Part shown: in pieces, positions 22,097 through 37,590 of the stretch
Position numbering within the stretch: the first letter of the stretch is position 1
Layout: each line of letters begins with the position of its first letter
DNA from: Thinopyrum elongatum
Taxonomy: Eukaryota > Streptophyta > Magnoliopsida > Poales > Poaceae
Length of the DNA: 64,000 nt
Assembly (NCBI GenBank): GCA_011799875.1
Contig: CM022297.1
Location: forward strand, 520,602,929 to 520,666,928
Direction: 5' to 3'
Notes under the pieces: generated by a model
Seen by the model: only the letters and a program-made list of their open reading frames with translations
Database searches by the model: none
Told to the model about the DNA's origin: nothing
Program-made: the position numbers and the translations under genes

Positions 22097-24741
22097 AGGA
22101 CTCGTATGGTAAACAGTGGAAAATACCGACGACAAGAAATATGATTCAGTTAATCATCCCAAAATCCTGATTAATGATACCATCTTATTCGTGTGCCATG
22201 TTGCCGTACATCTCGCCGCGGATATCCGGACCCCTCGGAAGATGGCGTAGTCCCCATGGACATGCTTCGGAAGAGCAGCCACCGTGACGGTTCTATATAC
22301 AAGCGCACGCATGCGTGGAAGGAGATCTATCGCATCGCCGACCGTAACGAGAGTATGTTAACTTTTGGTTCAAATTTTGTGAGGTGATAGATGGCATCAC
22401 GCCCTATGCATGTAATTTGTTCGTACCTTCTCATTCTTTCTAGCATGTATTTTGTATCCCAACTGTTAATTACCGATGCAAGTAGTCGTGGAAAATCATG
22501 AGAACATTTTGTAACATCCTTATGATTATTTATCATCGTGAAAAAAGATGAAATCAAAATAGGATTTCTAGAAAGAGAGAAACAAAACAAAACTTCTATA
22601 AGAGGCTGAAATAACATGTTTTTGTAGTCAGTCGAGAAGTATTTTAGTGATTTATATGAAATACCCAAGGAGAGTAAAATGGACTATTTCTCTCTTTCTA
22701 TCTCTCTTCATTGTGTTTTACTAGTTGAAATAAAATCAGAGCAAAATTTCAGGTAAAAGATGACATAGATAGTTTCCACTTTTTTAGCAACAAATAATAC
22801 ACTTTTTTTAGAAATATAGATAGTTTTCACTTGGATGAAAAAGAAAATATGATTAATTGACCTTGGAACATTAAGGGGCGTGTTTACTTTTCACATGGGT
22901 AGTACTATTTAATTATTTATTTCAAATATAACTTGTATTTTTATGTGAAGCTTGGTTGGAGGCAATGATGTTAACATATCCCGCGGGTTGCCTCATTGAC
23001 ATTGCCAATGGATATTGTAAGCGGCATCCACCTAGCCGCATGTTCCAAATTTTCTCTTTAAAGTTGGCTAAAACTCCTATCAATGATAGGCCAGTACAGT
23101 TGTACGGATACATAGCAGTGCGAGATCATTTGGATCTATTGCTTAATTATGTCGTCAATTTCAGTAGAGATGATCCCATCAGCGTGGAACAGGTGTGTAC
23201 GATAATTATCTGTAATTTTTTAAGTCTACCTTACCCCATGTATTATGTTTGTTCTACTTAACATTGTGAAGATAAAACCATGCATTCATCACCTCTTTAA
23301 AGTATTCAATATTGTCTTCATCTCTTGGTGCAGTTTCGGACGTAGTTTTTGAATTATTGCCCACATGGGCAAAGCAATCTCCCAAATTGTGCCTAGGAAA
23401 TGATACTTCGAGCTTCCAATACTTTTTTTTACATGAGGGGGTTAATCAGACAAACCAAAATACTTGAGGGGGTTAAGTTATTTAATTCCTCATTTCAAAT
23501 TACTGTTTTTCATTTCGCATTGTTGCATGCATATAACTTATGGACTGGATCATACATACTCTTGATAGCGTGCTACAAACCACTTAATCTCTTGTATGAC
23601 GTCATTATATACCCTTCACATTGACTAATCTGTACAAAGTCATAGATTGTGAATTGACGATTTACCATGGAAACAGTTCAAAATTGTGCAACTAAGTGAC
23701 TCTCAAAAACAATAGTTTATGGAAGTAAGTGTGTTCCAAATGGCAAATAAGACAGAATTGTTTTGGACCCTTCGTTACTACTCTACACGCCACACAAATT
23801 TGACTGCCTTCTGTTTATATGCATGTGAAGATGCATAGCATGAACGGTGCCATCACTACATAGGTTTTTCTATTTTTTCTCTTCTCACTTGGACATGCTT
23901 ATGAAATCAAATATTTGGGATTTGAAACAAAATCAAACAAGGTAGGGAAAGGGGGTATTTCCCATCTCTTAACACAGTTAGGCACCCTGTAACCATTCAG
24001 CTCAACAGATGACAAACATCATGGTCATCAACTATAAAATATCCCCTTGAAGTATATATTAGTACATGGGAAACTTTTAGCTCTGAGATATTTCTCACTT
24101 TCATACGAAGAGCTACTAAACAATAATAACAATTTTTTCGTAGGGTTCTTCCATCAGCATGGTCGGCCCGAAGAGAGGGATAGATCTGAGTGGCAACATT
24201 GTAGTCGAATACGACATGAGGATCAAAACAGACGAAGAAGTAAAGCATGACCTACAATTGATCGACAGCGCATCAATGATCATCGGGCATTTACGAGTCG
24301 TATCCATGGCGACCACGGCGCAATAGACCTCACTGTGTCGGCCCTTGATGACGCGGTTGAGGCGACCGTGGAAGTCGTCATATCGGAAGTGCGGAGCGGC
24401 TTCGCTCTGCGCCTCGGGTGCTTCATTGGCGCGGGGAGGGGGGGGGAGGGGGGTGGGGTGATGAGGAGATCCAAATCTTCGACGGTGCCGTCGGCAGCGA
24501 TGCACATGGGTTGAAATTAAAAAGGTTTGTGGTGGCTGTAGTGATAAGGTCTTGGATTAAGTTGGAATTCAAGGTGGCCCTGGAGTCGGCTCGGTGTCAG
24601 TTTGTCTTCATGGCGAACAACCATGGGGTTTCTTGTCGGAATATGAAGATGGATTTTGCATTGTTCTCAGTGAAGGTGACATGGTCGTCTTTGCCTTCGC
24701 GGGCAACGAGCTTAGACCGGCGGTCCAAAAATTCAAGCTAG
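22097..24741 (+). pseudogene. DUF6598-domain gene, disrupted by frameshifts
   Basis: Three exons are readable: 22097-22352 (donor A/GTATGT), 22951-23192 (acceptor GAAG, donor CAG/GTGTGT) and 24144-24741 (acceptor TCGTAG). They carry phrases typical of the grass-specific DUF6598 family as I know it: DGSIYKRTHAWKEIYRIADR, MFQIFSLKLAKTPIND, LYGYIAVRDHLDLLLNY and MVGPKRGIDLSGNIVVEYDM, then HGAIDLTVSALDDAVEATVE and FALFSVKVTWSSLP. These lie in different frames. I see breaks after ATTCAG (about 22150), at GACCCCTCGG (about 22230), at GGGCATTTACG (about 24288, a stop follows at 24324-24326) and in the G-run at 24434-24462. An upstream GC-rich exon starting near 21909 may belong to it. Function of the family is unknown. 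The G-run break could be a sequencing error, the others less likely. Confidence 0.85.
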
Positions 24742-25290
24742 ATGTGAAAAACCGCATAACTTCACACTGCACAATATCCCCGTTAAATGCATATTAGTAC
24801 AAAAAGCGAAATATGATCATAAGGGAAGCATTCAGCTTGGGATATTTCTTATTTTCTTGTTTTTATATGGATAGCTATGGAATCTTGTCATTCACAGGAC
24901 AGACAGAACCTTGTTTTCTCTTTATGTTTTCTTGTTTCGGAAAATAAAATAAATGCAAAGGCCGCAGTTTCTTAAAAAAAATTCAATAATGAAGCCTCAG
25001 GAACACTATTCTTATGATAGCTGGAGCAGACCAGGATGAGACATCAGCACAGAAAAAGCATCGACGAACGAGCATAAGCACAAGGGGTAGAGACGGGGGA
25101 ATTTACATCGGATGGGCTGCCTGCCAAACCATGGGTCATACTAGCGAAGCTCCATCAAACCGGTTTGCGTACCTTGTTTGAAACTAAAGCAAATGCAATC
25201 AACCAACGCGAGATCCAGGGCTCGGCCTGCGTTGCAGAAAGGACGCTACATCCACTTCGCCGCGTGATCCGTCGTGCACCGTGCATTCAG
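24742..25290. other. Spacer between DUF6598 pseudogene and kinase gene
   Basis: Convergent 3' flanks of the two genes. The right part (about 25130-25290) is the presumptive 3' UTR of the kinase gene on the minus strand. No other feature seen. Confidence 0.55.
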
Positions 25291-28764
<3,474 letters not shown>

Positions 28765-29053
28765 CTCCGTCCCGCGCCTCACTCACTCACCGCGACCGCG
28801 TGCTGTGTGCGCGCCGCGGCTAGGCTAGGAGCAGTGAGGACCGGCGAGCATGTGACGGGCGGGAGCAGTGAGCAGAGCACATGGAGCTGCCTGCCTGCCT
28901 GCCTCGGAATGGTGGCAGCAGGGGGGAGGGGGGGCGTCGTGTCGCGCGGCCGAGGGCCCAGCGGCGCGTGGAGAGGGAGGTGGATTTGTGCGTGGTTTTT
29001 TCACCGTGATCGCGCCGCGTTTCGCTCGCCTGCCTGCCTCCCTGCGCAGGTGT

Positions 29054-29060
29054 ACTTATA
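29054..29060 (-). promoter_or_regulatory. Likely TATA box of the kinase gene
   Basis: TATAAGT on the minus strand, 290 bp upstream of the start codon in a GC-rich region. Predicted transcription start near 29025, giving a 5' UTR of about 260 bp, common in grasses. No better TATA-like site is visible between it and the ATG. Confidence 0.5.
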
Positions 29061-29219
29061 CGCTGACGGCGCACGGGGCCGGCGGGACGGCCGGGAGCTG
29101 ACGGGATGTGGACAGGGGTGCGTTTTGGCTCCCCATTTTAATCAGCGTTTGATATAGCTATATAGGCTTGTCAGAGCATCTACAGCTCCCTACAAAGAGC
29201 AAGGACAATACTGGGCTTA

Positions 29220-29464
29220 GACCTCCTCCAACGCAAAGGTGCTTAGATGAGATGCTAAGTATATTAAATGCGCTACCAACTCAAGTCCCCAATGCAAAGG
29301 CGCTAAAAGCTTTTGGGTGCTAAGCTAGGTACACGTGCTTACCACCGTTTCTTTCTGGGGTCACCATACTACTCTCCCTCTCTTCGTAACTAGCATGTCA
29401 CATCAGATTTTTTGCTTAGTTGGCAAACTTAGCACCTGTATAAGGTGGAGCATTGGAAGGGGCC
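29220..29464. mobile_element. Tourist-type MITE (Harbinger), 245 bp
   Basis: Left end GACCTCCTCCAACGCAAAGG and right end CATTGGAAGGGGCC are imperfect inverted repeats, with GGTGCTTAG and its inverse further inside. The TTA duplication at 29217-29219 and 29465-29467 is the favoured Harbinger target. It lies about 160 bp upstream of the kinase TATA box and could affect that promoter. Confidence 0.75.
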
Positions 29465-29467
29465 TTA

Positions 29468-30092
29468 TAGCCTGTTTACATGGCACCATCTAGCCTGGAG
29501 CATTGGGTGCTAAGCTACCAACAAAAAATTGCAAATTGCTTTTTAGCGAACCAAGCCAATTATTAATTTCAGCTCGGTAATAAGTTTCAGCTCGTCAAAT
29601 TTAGCGAGCTTAACGAACAAGCTAACAAGTTTTACGAGCATCTTGTTAGAGGTTACGTGACAAGTTTTATTGCGGCACCTCAAATCATTTGTTCAATACA
29701 TAAACAACTCAATCCAGCAAACTAGCGCAGCTCCGCCTCTTGTTACCATCTTTCTTTGAAAAACCGCACTCGCACATCTATCCAGTACTAACGCATTAAA
29801 ATAAGGGCCTGCAAGTGTTCATGAGCTTCAAACAAATAGAGACGAGCAGCTTCTTTTATCATTGACTTAACGAAGCTTAAAGAGCTAAAACTTAATGAGC
29901 AGCCGATCAGCTCGTTAATCCATCCCTACTTCATTCCCCTTTCATTAGTTATGGAAAAAAAAATTTACCATAGTTGTCATGCTTGCCAACTAATATTGTC
30001 ATCCTCGTATCACTAAAATTACCATAAGAAGCATTTGATTTGTCATGGTCAAATCACGAACGTACGGGGGAGCCCTGGACATCTTACCTAAA
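29468..30092. other. AT-rich intergenic sequence
   Basis: It contains repeated GAGCT-type phrases (AGCTCGTTAA, AGCTCGTCAA) typical of decayed transposon DNA. No gene or element boundary supported. Confidence 0.4.
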
Positions 30093-30107
30093 AACTTGAC
30101 TCGATCT

Positions 30108-30412
30108 ACGAACCAACCTGTGATTGGATGGTTAGAAGGACTGTGGTATCCCCAGCCCATCAGGGTTCAAATTCTGGTGCTCGCATTTATTTCTGGATTT
30201 ATTTCAGGATTTCCGGCGATGCGCATTCAATGGGAGGAGACGTTCCCGTCGACGACGAGGTGCCTACGGTGACTTCGTAAATTTCAAGATGATATGCCGG
30301 TTCAGTCTTTCGGAGGTGCTCATAGGGGTAGGGTGTGCGTGTGTGCGTTCATAGGGATGAGTGTATGCGCGTGTATATGAGTGCTTGTGTCTGTACTGAT
30401 GTTAAAAAAAAC
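30108..30412 (+). mobile_element. Au-type SINE
   Basis: A tRNA-derived SINE of about 305 bp. The 5' part has an A-box-like TGATTGGATGG and a B box GGTTCAAATTC, spaced as in a pol III promoter. The body and tail (GATATGCCGGTTCAGTCTTT, then GTGTGCGTGTGTGCGTTCAT) match the Au SINE of Triticeae as I remember it. It ends in GTTAAAAAAAAC. Target duplication AACTTGACTCGATCT at 30093-30107 and AACTTGACTCAATCT at 30413-30427 (one mismatch). No protein is encoded; it would have used LINE machinery. Confidence 0.9.
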
Positions 30413-30512
30413 AACTTGACTCAATCTTATCGTTTTACTCGCGTGTATACGAGTGTTTGTGTCTGTACTGATGTTAAAAAAAACAACTTGACTCAATCTT
30501 ATCGTTTTACCC
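30369..30512. repeat. 72-bp tandem duplication of the SINE tail
   Basis: The last 44 bp of the SINE, the 3' target duplication and the next few bases are repeated once, so the sequence starting GCGTGTATA(T/C)GAGTG appears at 30369 and 30441. Only two or three differences separate the units. The duplication happened after insertion because it includes the target-site copy, which therefore occurs three times here. Confidence 0.9.
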
Positions 30513-31006
30513 GCATCTTAATCGCTCCTTGGTTCTTATCCGCTAGACCGCCATCAGCGTCACAGCTTCTTCCAGACGCCTGACATAAAAAAACAGCAGT
30601 GCTAGGCGGACGATAAATTCTGAACGATCCGCGCACGACAATGACATCCAGCCGGGGAATCCTGTCCACGGCCGAGCAACGTCTATTGGATTGGTGGTCG
30701 TGCACACATCGCTCGCACTTTGTCGTGTGTAGAGCAATTCCGTGAAAAAATCAAGGCCAAGATCTCACTCGCTCGATCACGGCCCAGCACCGTGGGGCGG
30801 GCGCGGGGCTACGTGCTTGTCTCCATTGAGAAAACTGCATGCGGCATCCTGTTTGGACTCCTCGCGTGTGACATGACATGTGCCTCCGTTCTCAAATGTG
30901 GGCCTCTTCTATAAATAAACTAGCTATCCGGTGCCACTTGCCACTGCCAATATCCTTTTGACTTGTGCCGGCGTTTCGTCTTCACCACGAGACCGTGACA
31001 CATGGA
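30513..31006. other. Intergenic sequence
   Basis: Mixed-composition DNA with TATAAATA at about 30911, but no coding frame downstream that I recognise. No element boundary seen. Confidence 0.35.
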
Positions 31007-31150
31007 GGACTGAGCCGTACCTCAGTGGTTGGGGGCGCGGTGGCGCACCGGCCCACCCAGAGTTTGATCCTCAGTAGGGACGAATTTCTGGGCGTCTCAC
31101 CTCGCGGAACTGTTCATTTGAACAGTAACAGTACTAATAAAATCTATAGG
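31007..31150 (+). mobile_element. Possible tRNA-related SINE
   Basis: GTACCTCAGTGGTTGGGGGC followed about 30 bp later by GAGTTTGATCCTC resembles A-box and B-box elements of a pol III promoter. GGGCGTCTCACCTCG follows. I cannot define clear ends or target duplications, so this is tentative. Confidence 0.35.
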
Positions 31151-31187
31151 TGCCTCACGACGTTTATGAGCCACAGGCGAGAACGAC

Positions 31188-31281
31188 GTGCCCGTCATCC
31201 CCGGAGTCTAGGACTTCTGTGCGTCCGAACAGATGGCACGTCGTCCCCGGAGTCCAGGACTTCTGTGCGTCCGAACAGATG
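31188..31281. repeat. 46-bp tandem duplication
   Basis: CCCCGGAGTC(T/C)AGGACTTC and GTGCGTCCGAACAGATG occur twice with a 46-bp period (31199 and 31245). The two units differ at only a few positions. No function is apparent. Confidence 0.85.
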
Positions 31282-31631
31282 TTACAGCTTGTATTCTCAG
31301 TTGAGGTAAAAAAAAAAAAAGACCATGACACATGTATCTGCGACGAGAATGGACTGGATCAGTCCTGTGTCCTTGCCGTACATGCCCTCTTATTTTTTTT
31401 AAATTTTTTTTTGGTGCGGGGATGCTGTACATGCCCTCTGCCAAGGCATGCGTGGTAAACAATGGACGAGACGGAGGTTAGCCCGCGTGAAACGACGTGC
31501 CGGGTGAAAATTAACCTATTTTGTCTCCTGCCCCACATGGATCGATCTTCCTAATCCAAAGGTGCCACCGGCCCCATGGTTCCATGCTTATCTCAGCAAC
31601 TGCTGGTGACGTCCATAAACGACGATCGACA

Positions 31632-32664
31632 CAAGACAACGTCCACGACCGAGAGCTCCTCCGCGAAAAAAGGATCGTCCCCCGCGTCGCCCAGCCCAGG
31701 GCGACTCGGACGCGGCCAGCGATCCACGCACTAGCGCCGCTCTTACCCCTGCCTCTCGCCGCGCCTCCGCTGGAGCGCCTCCGCTGGAGGACGCCGACGG
31801 GCGAAGCCCGCGCGGCCAACGGCGGCGGCAGGGCGCTCTGCCACGGCGGCTTCCGTCCTGTGGGGCAGCAGGTTGGGAGGTGCCTCGGCGCGCGCTGAGG
31901 CTCAGGATCCCGGAGGCTGACCTCGCGTCCTATGGCGGCGGTTACCGGCGTCGTGGCCGTTTGGGGCTGCGTCGAGGGAGTTTGTCAGGCGTGGCACTAC
32001 CCAGATCCGGCCGTCAGGATCCAGGGGAGCCCCGCGGTGGTTGGCCCAGCTATTTTTCGTGCTTCATAACTTCGATCTGCTTCATGCCGGCCTCCTCGAT
32101 CTGGACACCGACGGGTTCCGGTCTTCCTCTTGAAGATCCCAGCTTTTGGCGCATGGCGTCATTGGATATCTAGATCGAAATTGATCTGGTCGGGCACGCC
32201 CTCATCTTCAACCAGAGAGGCTTCATGAGGGCATGGCGCGAAGCTTCGTTGCCTTGTCGGTACCATGGGACAACATTTTTGGGGGTGCTTCTTGAGTACC
32301 GAGCCGCGATCTCCAGGGTGAAAGCTCAAGGTCTGGCCTTCATTGGTTGTACCTAGCAATGGTCTTGCGAAGGCATCCTTGATCGGGTGACGACAACGCT
32401 TGTGCATTGTTTTCTTCTTGGAGGCGTCGCTTTTGGAGAACCTCTTCTGTAGTCCGTTGTTGTCTTTGGTGATGGTTAGAGTGTTGATGTTGCGAGTGTT
32501 TCATCACTGTGACAAGGTCTTTTTTTATATTTCTCTCTTTTTATTTTTGTTCTTGGCTGTGTACATCTTTGATGTCTTTCGATATCTTGCTGGTGCAGAC
32601 GCTGGGTGTAATTGATATCTTCATGATATTAATATATTCCCTTTATCAAAAAAATAAAATAAAT
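31632..32664 (+). mobile_element. Polyadenylated retroposon with 11-bp target duplication
   Basis: Flanked by GACGATCGACA at 31621-31631 and 32665-32675. The 5' part is GC-rich (31690-32060). The 3' part is AT-rich, ends in GATATTAATATATTCCC and then an A-rich tail at 32648-32664. This is the architecture of a LINE-mobilised transcript. The body encodes no reverse transcriptase, so it is either a non-autonomous family or a retrocopy of a non-coding transcript. Short frames in it encode no known protein. Confidence 0.75.
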
Positions 32665-32869
32665 GACGATCGACATCACGGTCATTGATTCAGATGGCCT
32701 TAATTAGTTACTGGTCTCTGTAAAACGCACTGTTAGTAGTACTACTCAAGTTGACGGGCAAGCCATCTGGTCTGACGAACTAACTCAACCCTAGCTACAG
32801 GGTTGAGTACTTGGCGTAGCTTGGTTTTCATGGGATACTCTCTCCGCACCAATGGCCATGTACATCTAA

Positions 32870-35195
32870 GGGCGTGTTTGGTTCACATCTCTGTTTTAGG
32901 GCATTTTACATATTTGTCCCAGTTGGGTCTGGTTGGGCAGATGCAGACTAAAAACCAACATCTGCATGTAGTTTGGTTGCCTGCATTAGGCTTTCTGCAT
33001 AGGGAATCAACTAGTCAGCACGCTGTTTGGTTGCCTGCGTCGCTATTGTTAAACAAACAAATTGCAAACGGCTAAAGATGTGATCACCACTTCTCACTAG
33101 TGGTGATCTTACCACACACACTGAACATTGTTTTGTTCTAGCTAGGAAACAAATGGCAGTTTATCCTAACTACTAGCAAATGACAGTACAAGTTATTAAG
33201 AGCTCACATGGCTGAATAAGAATAGTTCAATGATGATAACTAGGTGCTTCCTCTTCCTCTGCTGCTTCCTCTTCCTCGCTTCTGCTGCTCCCTCTTTCTT
33301 CTTCTTCCTCTTGTTCTTCGGCTTCAGATCCTTGTCTGACCTCTGTTATCCCACATTGCCTGAGCCCACTCCAACCTTTTGTTCTTCCACGCTTCGTTGT
33401 CGAATGCCTCCACACCATGGCCGGAGCTGATCACCTCATCAGGAGTGACATCTTCCTCCTCCGGCACAAATTTTCATCAACCCCCCATTGCAGGATCCAG
33501 TTGTGAATGATACAACATGCAAGAACAAGCTTCACCTGTGTAGGGTAAGGGTGGAATGGCTTCTGATCCAGGATCTTACCTGTTCTTCAGAGCTCCAAAG
33601 GCCCTCTCAACAGTCACTCTAAAGCTGGAGTGTCTGAGATTGAACAGTTCCTGAGGAGTCCTAGGATAGTTCCTATCAGCAAACTCGTTCAGATGGTACC
33701 TGGTTTTTCTGAAGGGTGGAAGAACACCTGGCCGACATGCATAGCCAGCATCTTCAAGGTAGAACTTGCCATCGGGGATGTTGCTGCCATCATGACGACT
33801 CATGATGTCACTGAGAATGTTAGCATCATGTGCTGATCCTTCCCAGCCAGCCAGCACATATGTGAACTTCAGATCGAAGTCAACAACAGCTAGCACATTC
33901 TGGCTTGTGTAGTGCTTCCTCCCTCTATATGCTGCAGCTTGTGACCTCGGCACTCTGGCAGTGACATGAGTACCATCTATTGCTCCAATGCAATCCTGGA
34001 ATGGCATTACAATATGTTGTTAGTCTACTACAGAACAATAACAACATATCAAGTGCTCACCTTGAAGTATGGATGCTATCTTGGGCTAGTGCGAATCTTG
34101 ATAGGAGTCCGGCCAGTTGGTGACCTGATCATCTCTCCTCTGAGCTCCCCAACAGCATACAACACTTGCTTGAAGTACCTGGAGATGGTCTCCATTGATC
34201 TCCTGAAGGTGTTGTGTACCACCCTGAACCTCTGGTTATGACCAACAACATGGAGGAACATGGCGACTTGCTCTTCCACAGTGGTGTGGATGCTATCTTC
34301 TAGCAGCCCCCTCCTCCTAAATGTCTGCACAAGCCTGGCGAAAGGTGCTTTTTTCATTCGAAGCATCCACAGAGCCTCTGTGTCGTTGCAGTTGTAGATG
34401 TAGTTTAGATTCGCTATCCTCTCTTGATCCCGGATTAACATTGGACCATACTGGATGCGAGGTCTCTCATTCCGACGAACAACTCTCTTATGGACCAACA
34501 GGATCCAGGCCTGAACCACAGCTATCAGCGATGCTGCCTGAACTAGAAGCTTCGTCCATTCATCCACAACCTAAGCGACATCCATGATGCGGTCAGCGAT
34601 GGCGCTATCTACCCTAAACGCTCCTATCGAACGGCCTAACACATAACAGAGGAGGTGGAGGGGGAGGGGGTAGCTTACCAGCTTCGAGGTCGGGGGAGAC
34701 ATGGCGGAGACGGAGACGAGGTCGGGAGAGGGAGAAGCAGCTGCCGCCACCAGGGAGTGCGCCTGCCGCCTCTTGCCGCTGCAGGGGAGTGTCGCAGCCG
34801 CAGATCTCAGTCGTCGCCGCCGTCCCAGCCGCAGATCTGAGTCGCCGCCGCCGGCGGTGCCAACAACAGAGGAGGGTTTGTCCTACAGTTAGAGGTGAGC
34901 GAGGAAATGGGGTGGTGAGGGTATATTTGGTGCCACCCCGCCTTGGCCGATTTTCCCCTCCCGCCATCTCCGCCCGCATCCCCCCTGCACCGCGCCCTAT
35001 GCCGCGTCTTCGTTTTCCGCCCCACTCAGCCTGGCTCGCTGGAAACGGCCGATTCGAGTGTTCCCAGTGAGCCAGGCTGAGGGGTGCTTTAAGGTCCGTG
35101 CAGATGCGAGCCAGGCCAGCCTGCAGGCAACCAAACGGCCCAATTTCATCCCGCCCGGGCCTGGTTGGGCTGTATGCAGCCTACCAAACGCGTCC
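32870..35195 (-). mobile_element. PIF/Harbinger element 2, 2326 bp
   Basis: Terminal inverted repeats GGGCGTGTTTGG at 32870 and CCAAACGCGTCC ending at 35195. TAA duplication at 32867-32869 and 35196-35198, the typical Harbinger target. The subterminal regions share inverted phrases such as GGTTGCCTGCA and CAGGCAACC. The transposase gene occupies the minus strand. It differs in protein sequence and termini from element 1. No Myb-like second protein is encoded. Confidence 0.9.
33324..34702 (-). pseudogene. Harbinger transposase, three exons, several lesions
   Basis: Minus-strand structure: exon 1 at 34702-34679 (MSPPTSKL, donor CTG/GTAAGC), exon 2 from 34570 (VVDEWTKLL) to 34061 (HPYFK, donor AAG/GTGAGC), exon 3 from 33995 (DCIGAIDGTHV) to the natural stop at 33324-33326 (GQTRI). 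Catalytic residues are present: Asp in AIDGTH, Asp in SAHDANIL, Glu in TVERAFGALKNR. Lesions: TAG at 34076-34078 in SPR*HPYFK, a two-base loss just after GALKNR near 33578 that creates TAA, and another frameshift at VDE/FVPEEE near 33450. The acidic C-terminal part is readable only in the shifted frame. It cannot make an active transposase. Confidence 0.88.
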
Positions 35196-35230
35196 TAAAT
35201 ATTTGCTTCGCGGAGGTGCTCGTTTTGTGT

Positions 35231-37590
35231 CACACGTATGTGTATAATCTAAAAGAGAATTGAATGGTATCACAAAAATGGGGCTGGGGGAACCTCATTT
35301 TCGTGAAGAAAGAAAGAATGGTTTCATTGTCAGGGTGGAGGATAGCAAGCCAAGCAATAGTGCATTGACCTACATGCCCTCCTTTTGGCCAAAAATGGCC
35401 AGTTGACCTAGTTCTACACATCACTATCAGGACGGAAGATAACAAGCCGAGCAATGGCTGCACTTACCAACGCGACATCCTTTTGCAAAAAAAGTCGTGT
35501 CTCCTACTATTACATATCACAGTCAGGACGAAAGATAGCGAGCTGAGCAATGGCGGCATTGGCCAACCCGACCTCCTTTCGCAAAAAGTCACTTAACCTG
35601 GTATTATAGATTGTTCCACGGAAGGTAGCGAGCCGAGCAATGGCAATGGCTGCATCGACCAAACCGGCCTCCTTTTGCAAAAAATGTCATTTAACCTAGT
35701 ATTATAGATCGTTGCCAGGACGGAAGATCTCGAGCCAAGCAATGGGACCAACGCGGCCTCCTTTTGAAAAAAAGAAGTCATTTAACCTATTATTATATGT
35801 CGTTGCCAGGACGGAACATGGCGTGCCGAGCAATGGCTGCATGACAAACGCGGCCTCCTTTTGCATAAAAAGTCACTTAACCTAGTATTATAGATTGTTT
35901 CTAGGATGGAAGATGGCGTGTCGAGCAATGGCTGCATTGACCAACGCAACCTTCTTTTGCAAAAAAAATCACTTAACCTTGTATTATAAATCGTTGCCAG
36001 GACGGAAGATGGCGAGCCAAGCAATGGCTGCATTGACCAACGTGGCATCCTTTGCAAAAAAAAAAATCACTTAACCTAGTATTATAGATCGTTGCCAGGA
36101 TAAAAGATGGCGATCAGAGCAATGGCTTCATTGACGAACACGACCTCCTTTTGCAAAAAAGTCATTTAACCTAGTATTATAGATTGTTGCCAGGACTGAA
36201 GATATCGAGCCGAGCAATGGCTGCATTGACCAACGCGGCCTCCTTTTGCAACAAAAGTCATTTAACCTAGTATTATAGATCGTTGCCATGACGGAAGATG
36301 GCAAGTCGAGCAATGGCTGCATTGACCAATGCGGCCTTCTTTTGCATGAAAAGTCACTTAACCTAGTATTATAGGTCGTTCTATGATGGAAGATGGCGAG
36401 CCGAGCAATGGTTGCATTGACCAACACAGCCTTCTTTTGAAAAAAAAAACCACTTAACCTAATATTATAGATTGTTGCCAGGACAGAAGATGGCAAGCCG
36501 AGCAATGGCCGGATTGACCAACGCGGCCTCCTTTTGCAACACTTAACCTAGTATTATACATTGTTGCCAGGATAAAAGATGGTGATCCGAGCAAGGGTTG
36601 CATTGACTAGTGCAGCCTCCTTTTGCAAAAAATGTCACCTAACCTAGTCTAATTTTTTTTGGCACGGTGACCAATGCACATAATTATAGATTATTTAGAA
36701 CGAAATTACCCTTGTCTAATTTCATTGATTAGCGGCAAGCAAATCATTTAGGCTAGGAAAGAAAGAGATACAGGCAATCAGGAGAGAGATACTTTCCTTT
36801 TCTTTCTCCACAAGGAGAGATACATGCAATCAATGGAGATATACTTTCCTTTTTCTGGAGGGCCAAGATCGGAATTATGAGGAATTAGAACAAATGCACC
36901 TTATATTGTGGAATTTTATCAAAAAACAAATACACGCCTTATATAAAGGAACGGAGGGAGTATTATATATCATTGCAAGGACTGAAGATAGCGAGCCAAG
37001 CAATGGATGCATTGCCCTTCTAAATGTCATTTGACTTTGTATTAAAGATCACTATCGGGATGGAAGATAGCGAGTCGAACAATGGTTGCATTGACGAATG
37101 CAACCTTCTTTTTGCAAAAATATAACCTAGTATTATAGGTCACTTCCAAGAATGAAGATAGCTAGCCGAGCAATGGCTACATTGCCCTTTTAAGTGCCAC
37201 TTGACCTAGTATTATAGATCACAATCAAGATGGTAGATGGCGAGGTGGGCAATGGTTGCATTGATCAACTCGGCCTCCTATTTTGCAAAAATATCACTTC
37301 ACCTAGCATTATAGATCACTGCCAGGATTGAAAGTAGCAAGCCAAGCAATGGATGCGTCGGCCAACACGGCCTACTTTTACAAAAAAAGTTTGTTGACCT
37401 AGTATTATAAACCACTATTGGGATTAAAGATAACGAGCCGAGCAATGGGCGGACTGACCTATGTGGCCTCCTTTTGAAAAATGTCACTTGGCCTAGTTAT
37501 ATAGATCATCGTCGGGACTTGGACTTGTGAGATGAGCTCAATTGATATCTTTTTTTTTTTTTTGCGGGAAGAGCTCCATCGATGTCAACT
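35231..37590. repeat. Array of about 96-bp tandem repeats
   Basis: The unit contains CCTAGTATTATAGATC, TTGCCAGGACGGAAGATGGC, GAGCCGAGCAATGGCTGCAT, TGACCAACGCGGCCTCC and TTTTGCAAAAAA. About 14 units run from 35231 to 36640 and about six more from 36960 to 37590. Each unit is diverged from the next by substitutions and small indels. Some frames stay open for several units (for example the minus strand 36505-36128), giving repetitive peptides that I do not regard as genes. The same family reappears at 63541-64000. It may be the internal repeat of a large transposon rather than a chromosomal satellite. Confidence 0.9.
36640..36960. mobile_element. Probable Stowaway-type insertion in the repeat array
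   Basis: The array is interrupted within CCTAGTATTATAG. The insert ends CCTTATATAAAGGAACGGAGGG, a typical Stowaway right terminus, followed by AGTA and the continuation TTATATATC of the unit. The matching left terminus (CTCCCTCC...) is missing or replaced by CTAATTTTTTTTGGC, so the element is truncated or rearranged. Internal phrases GAGAGATACA.GCAATCA occur twice. Confidence 0.55.

Noticed and set aside
35231..37590. CRISPR-like array of repeats and spacers
   Set aside because: Units are contiguous diverged 96-bp tandem repeats without unique spacers, and the DNA is plant nuclear.
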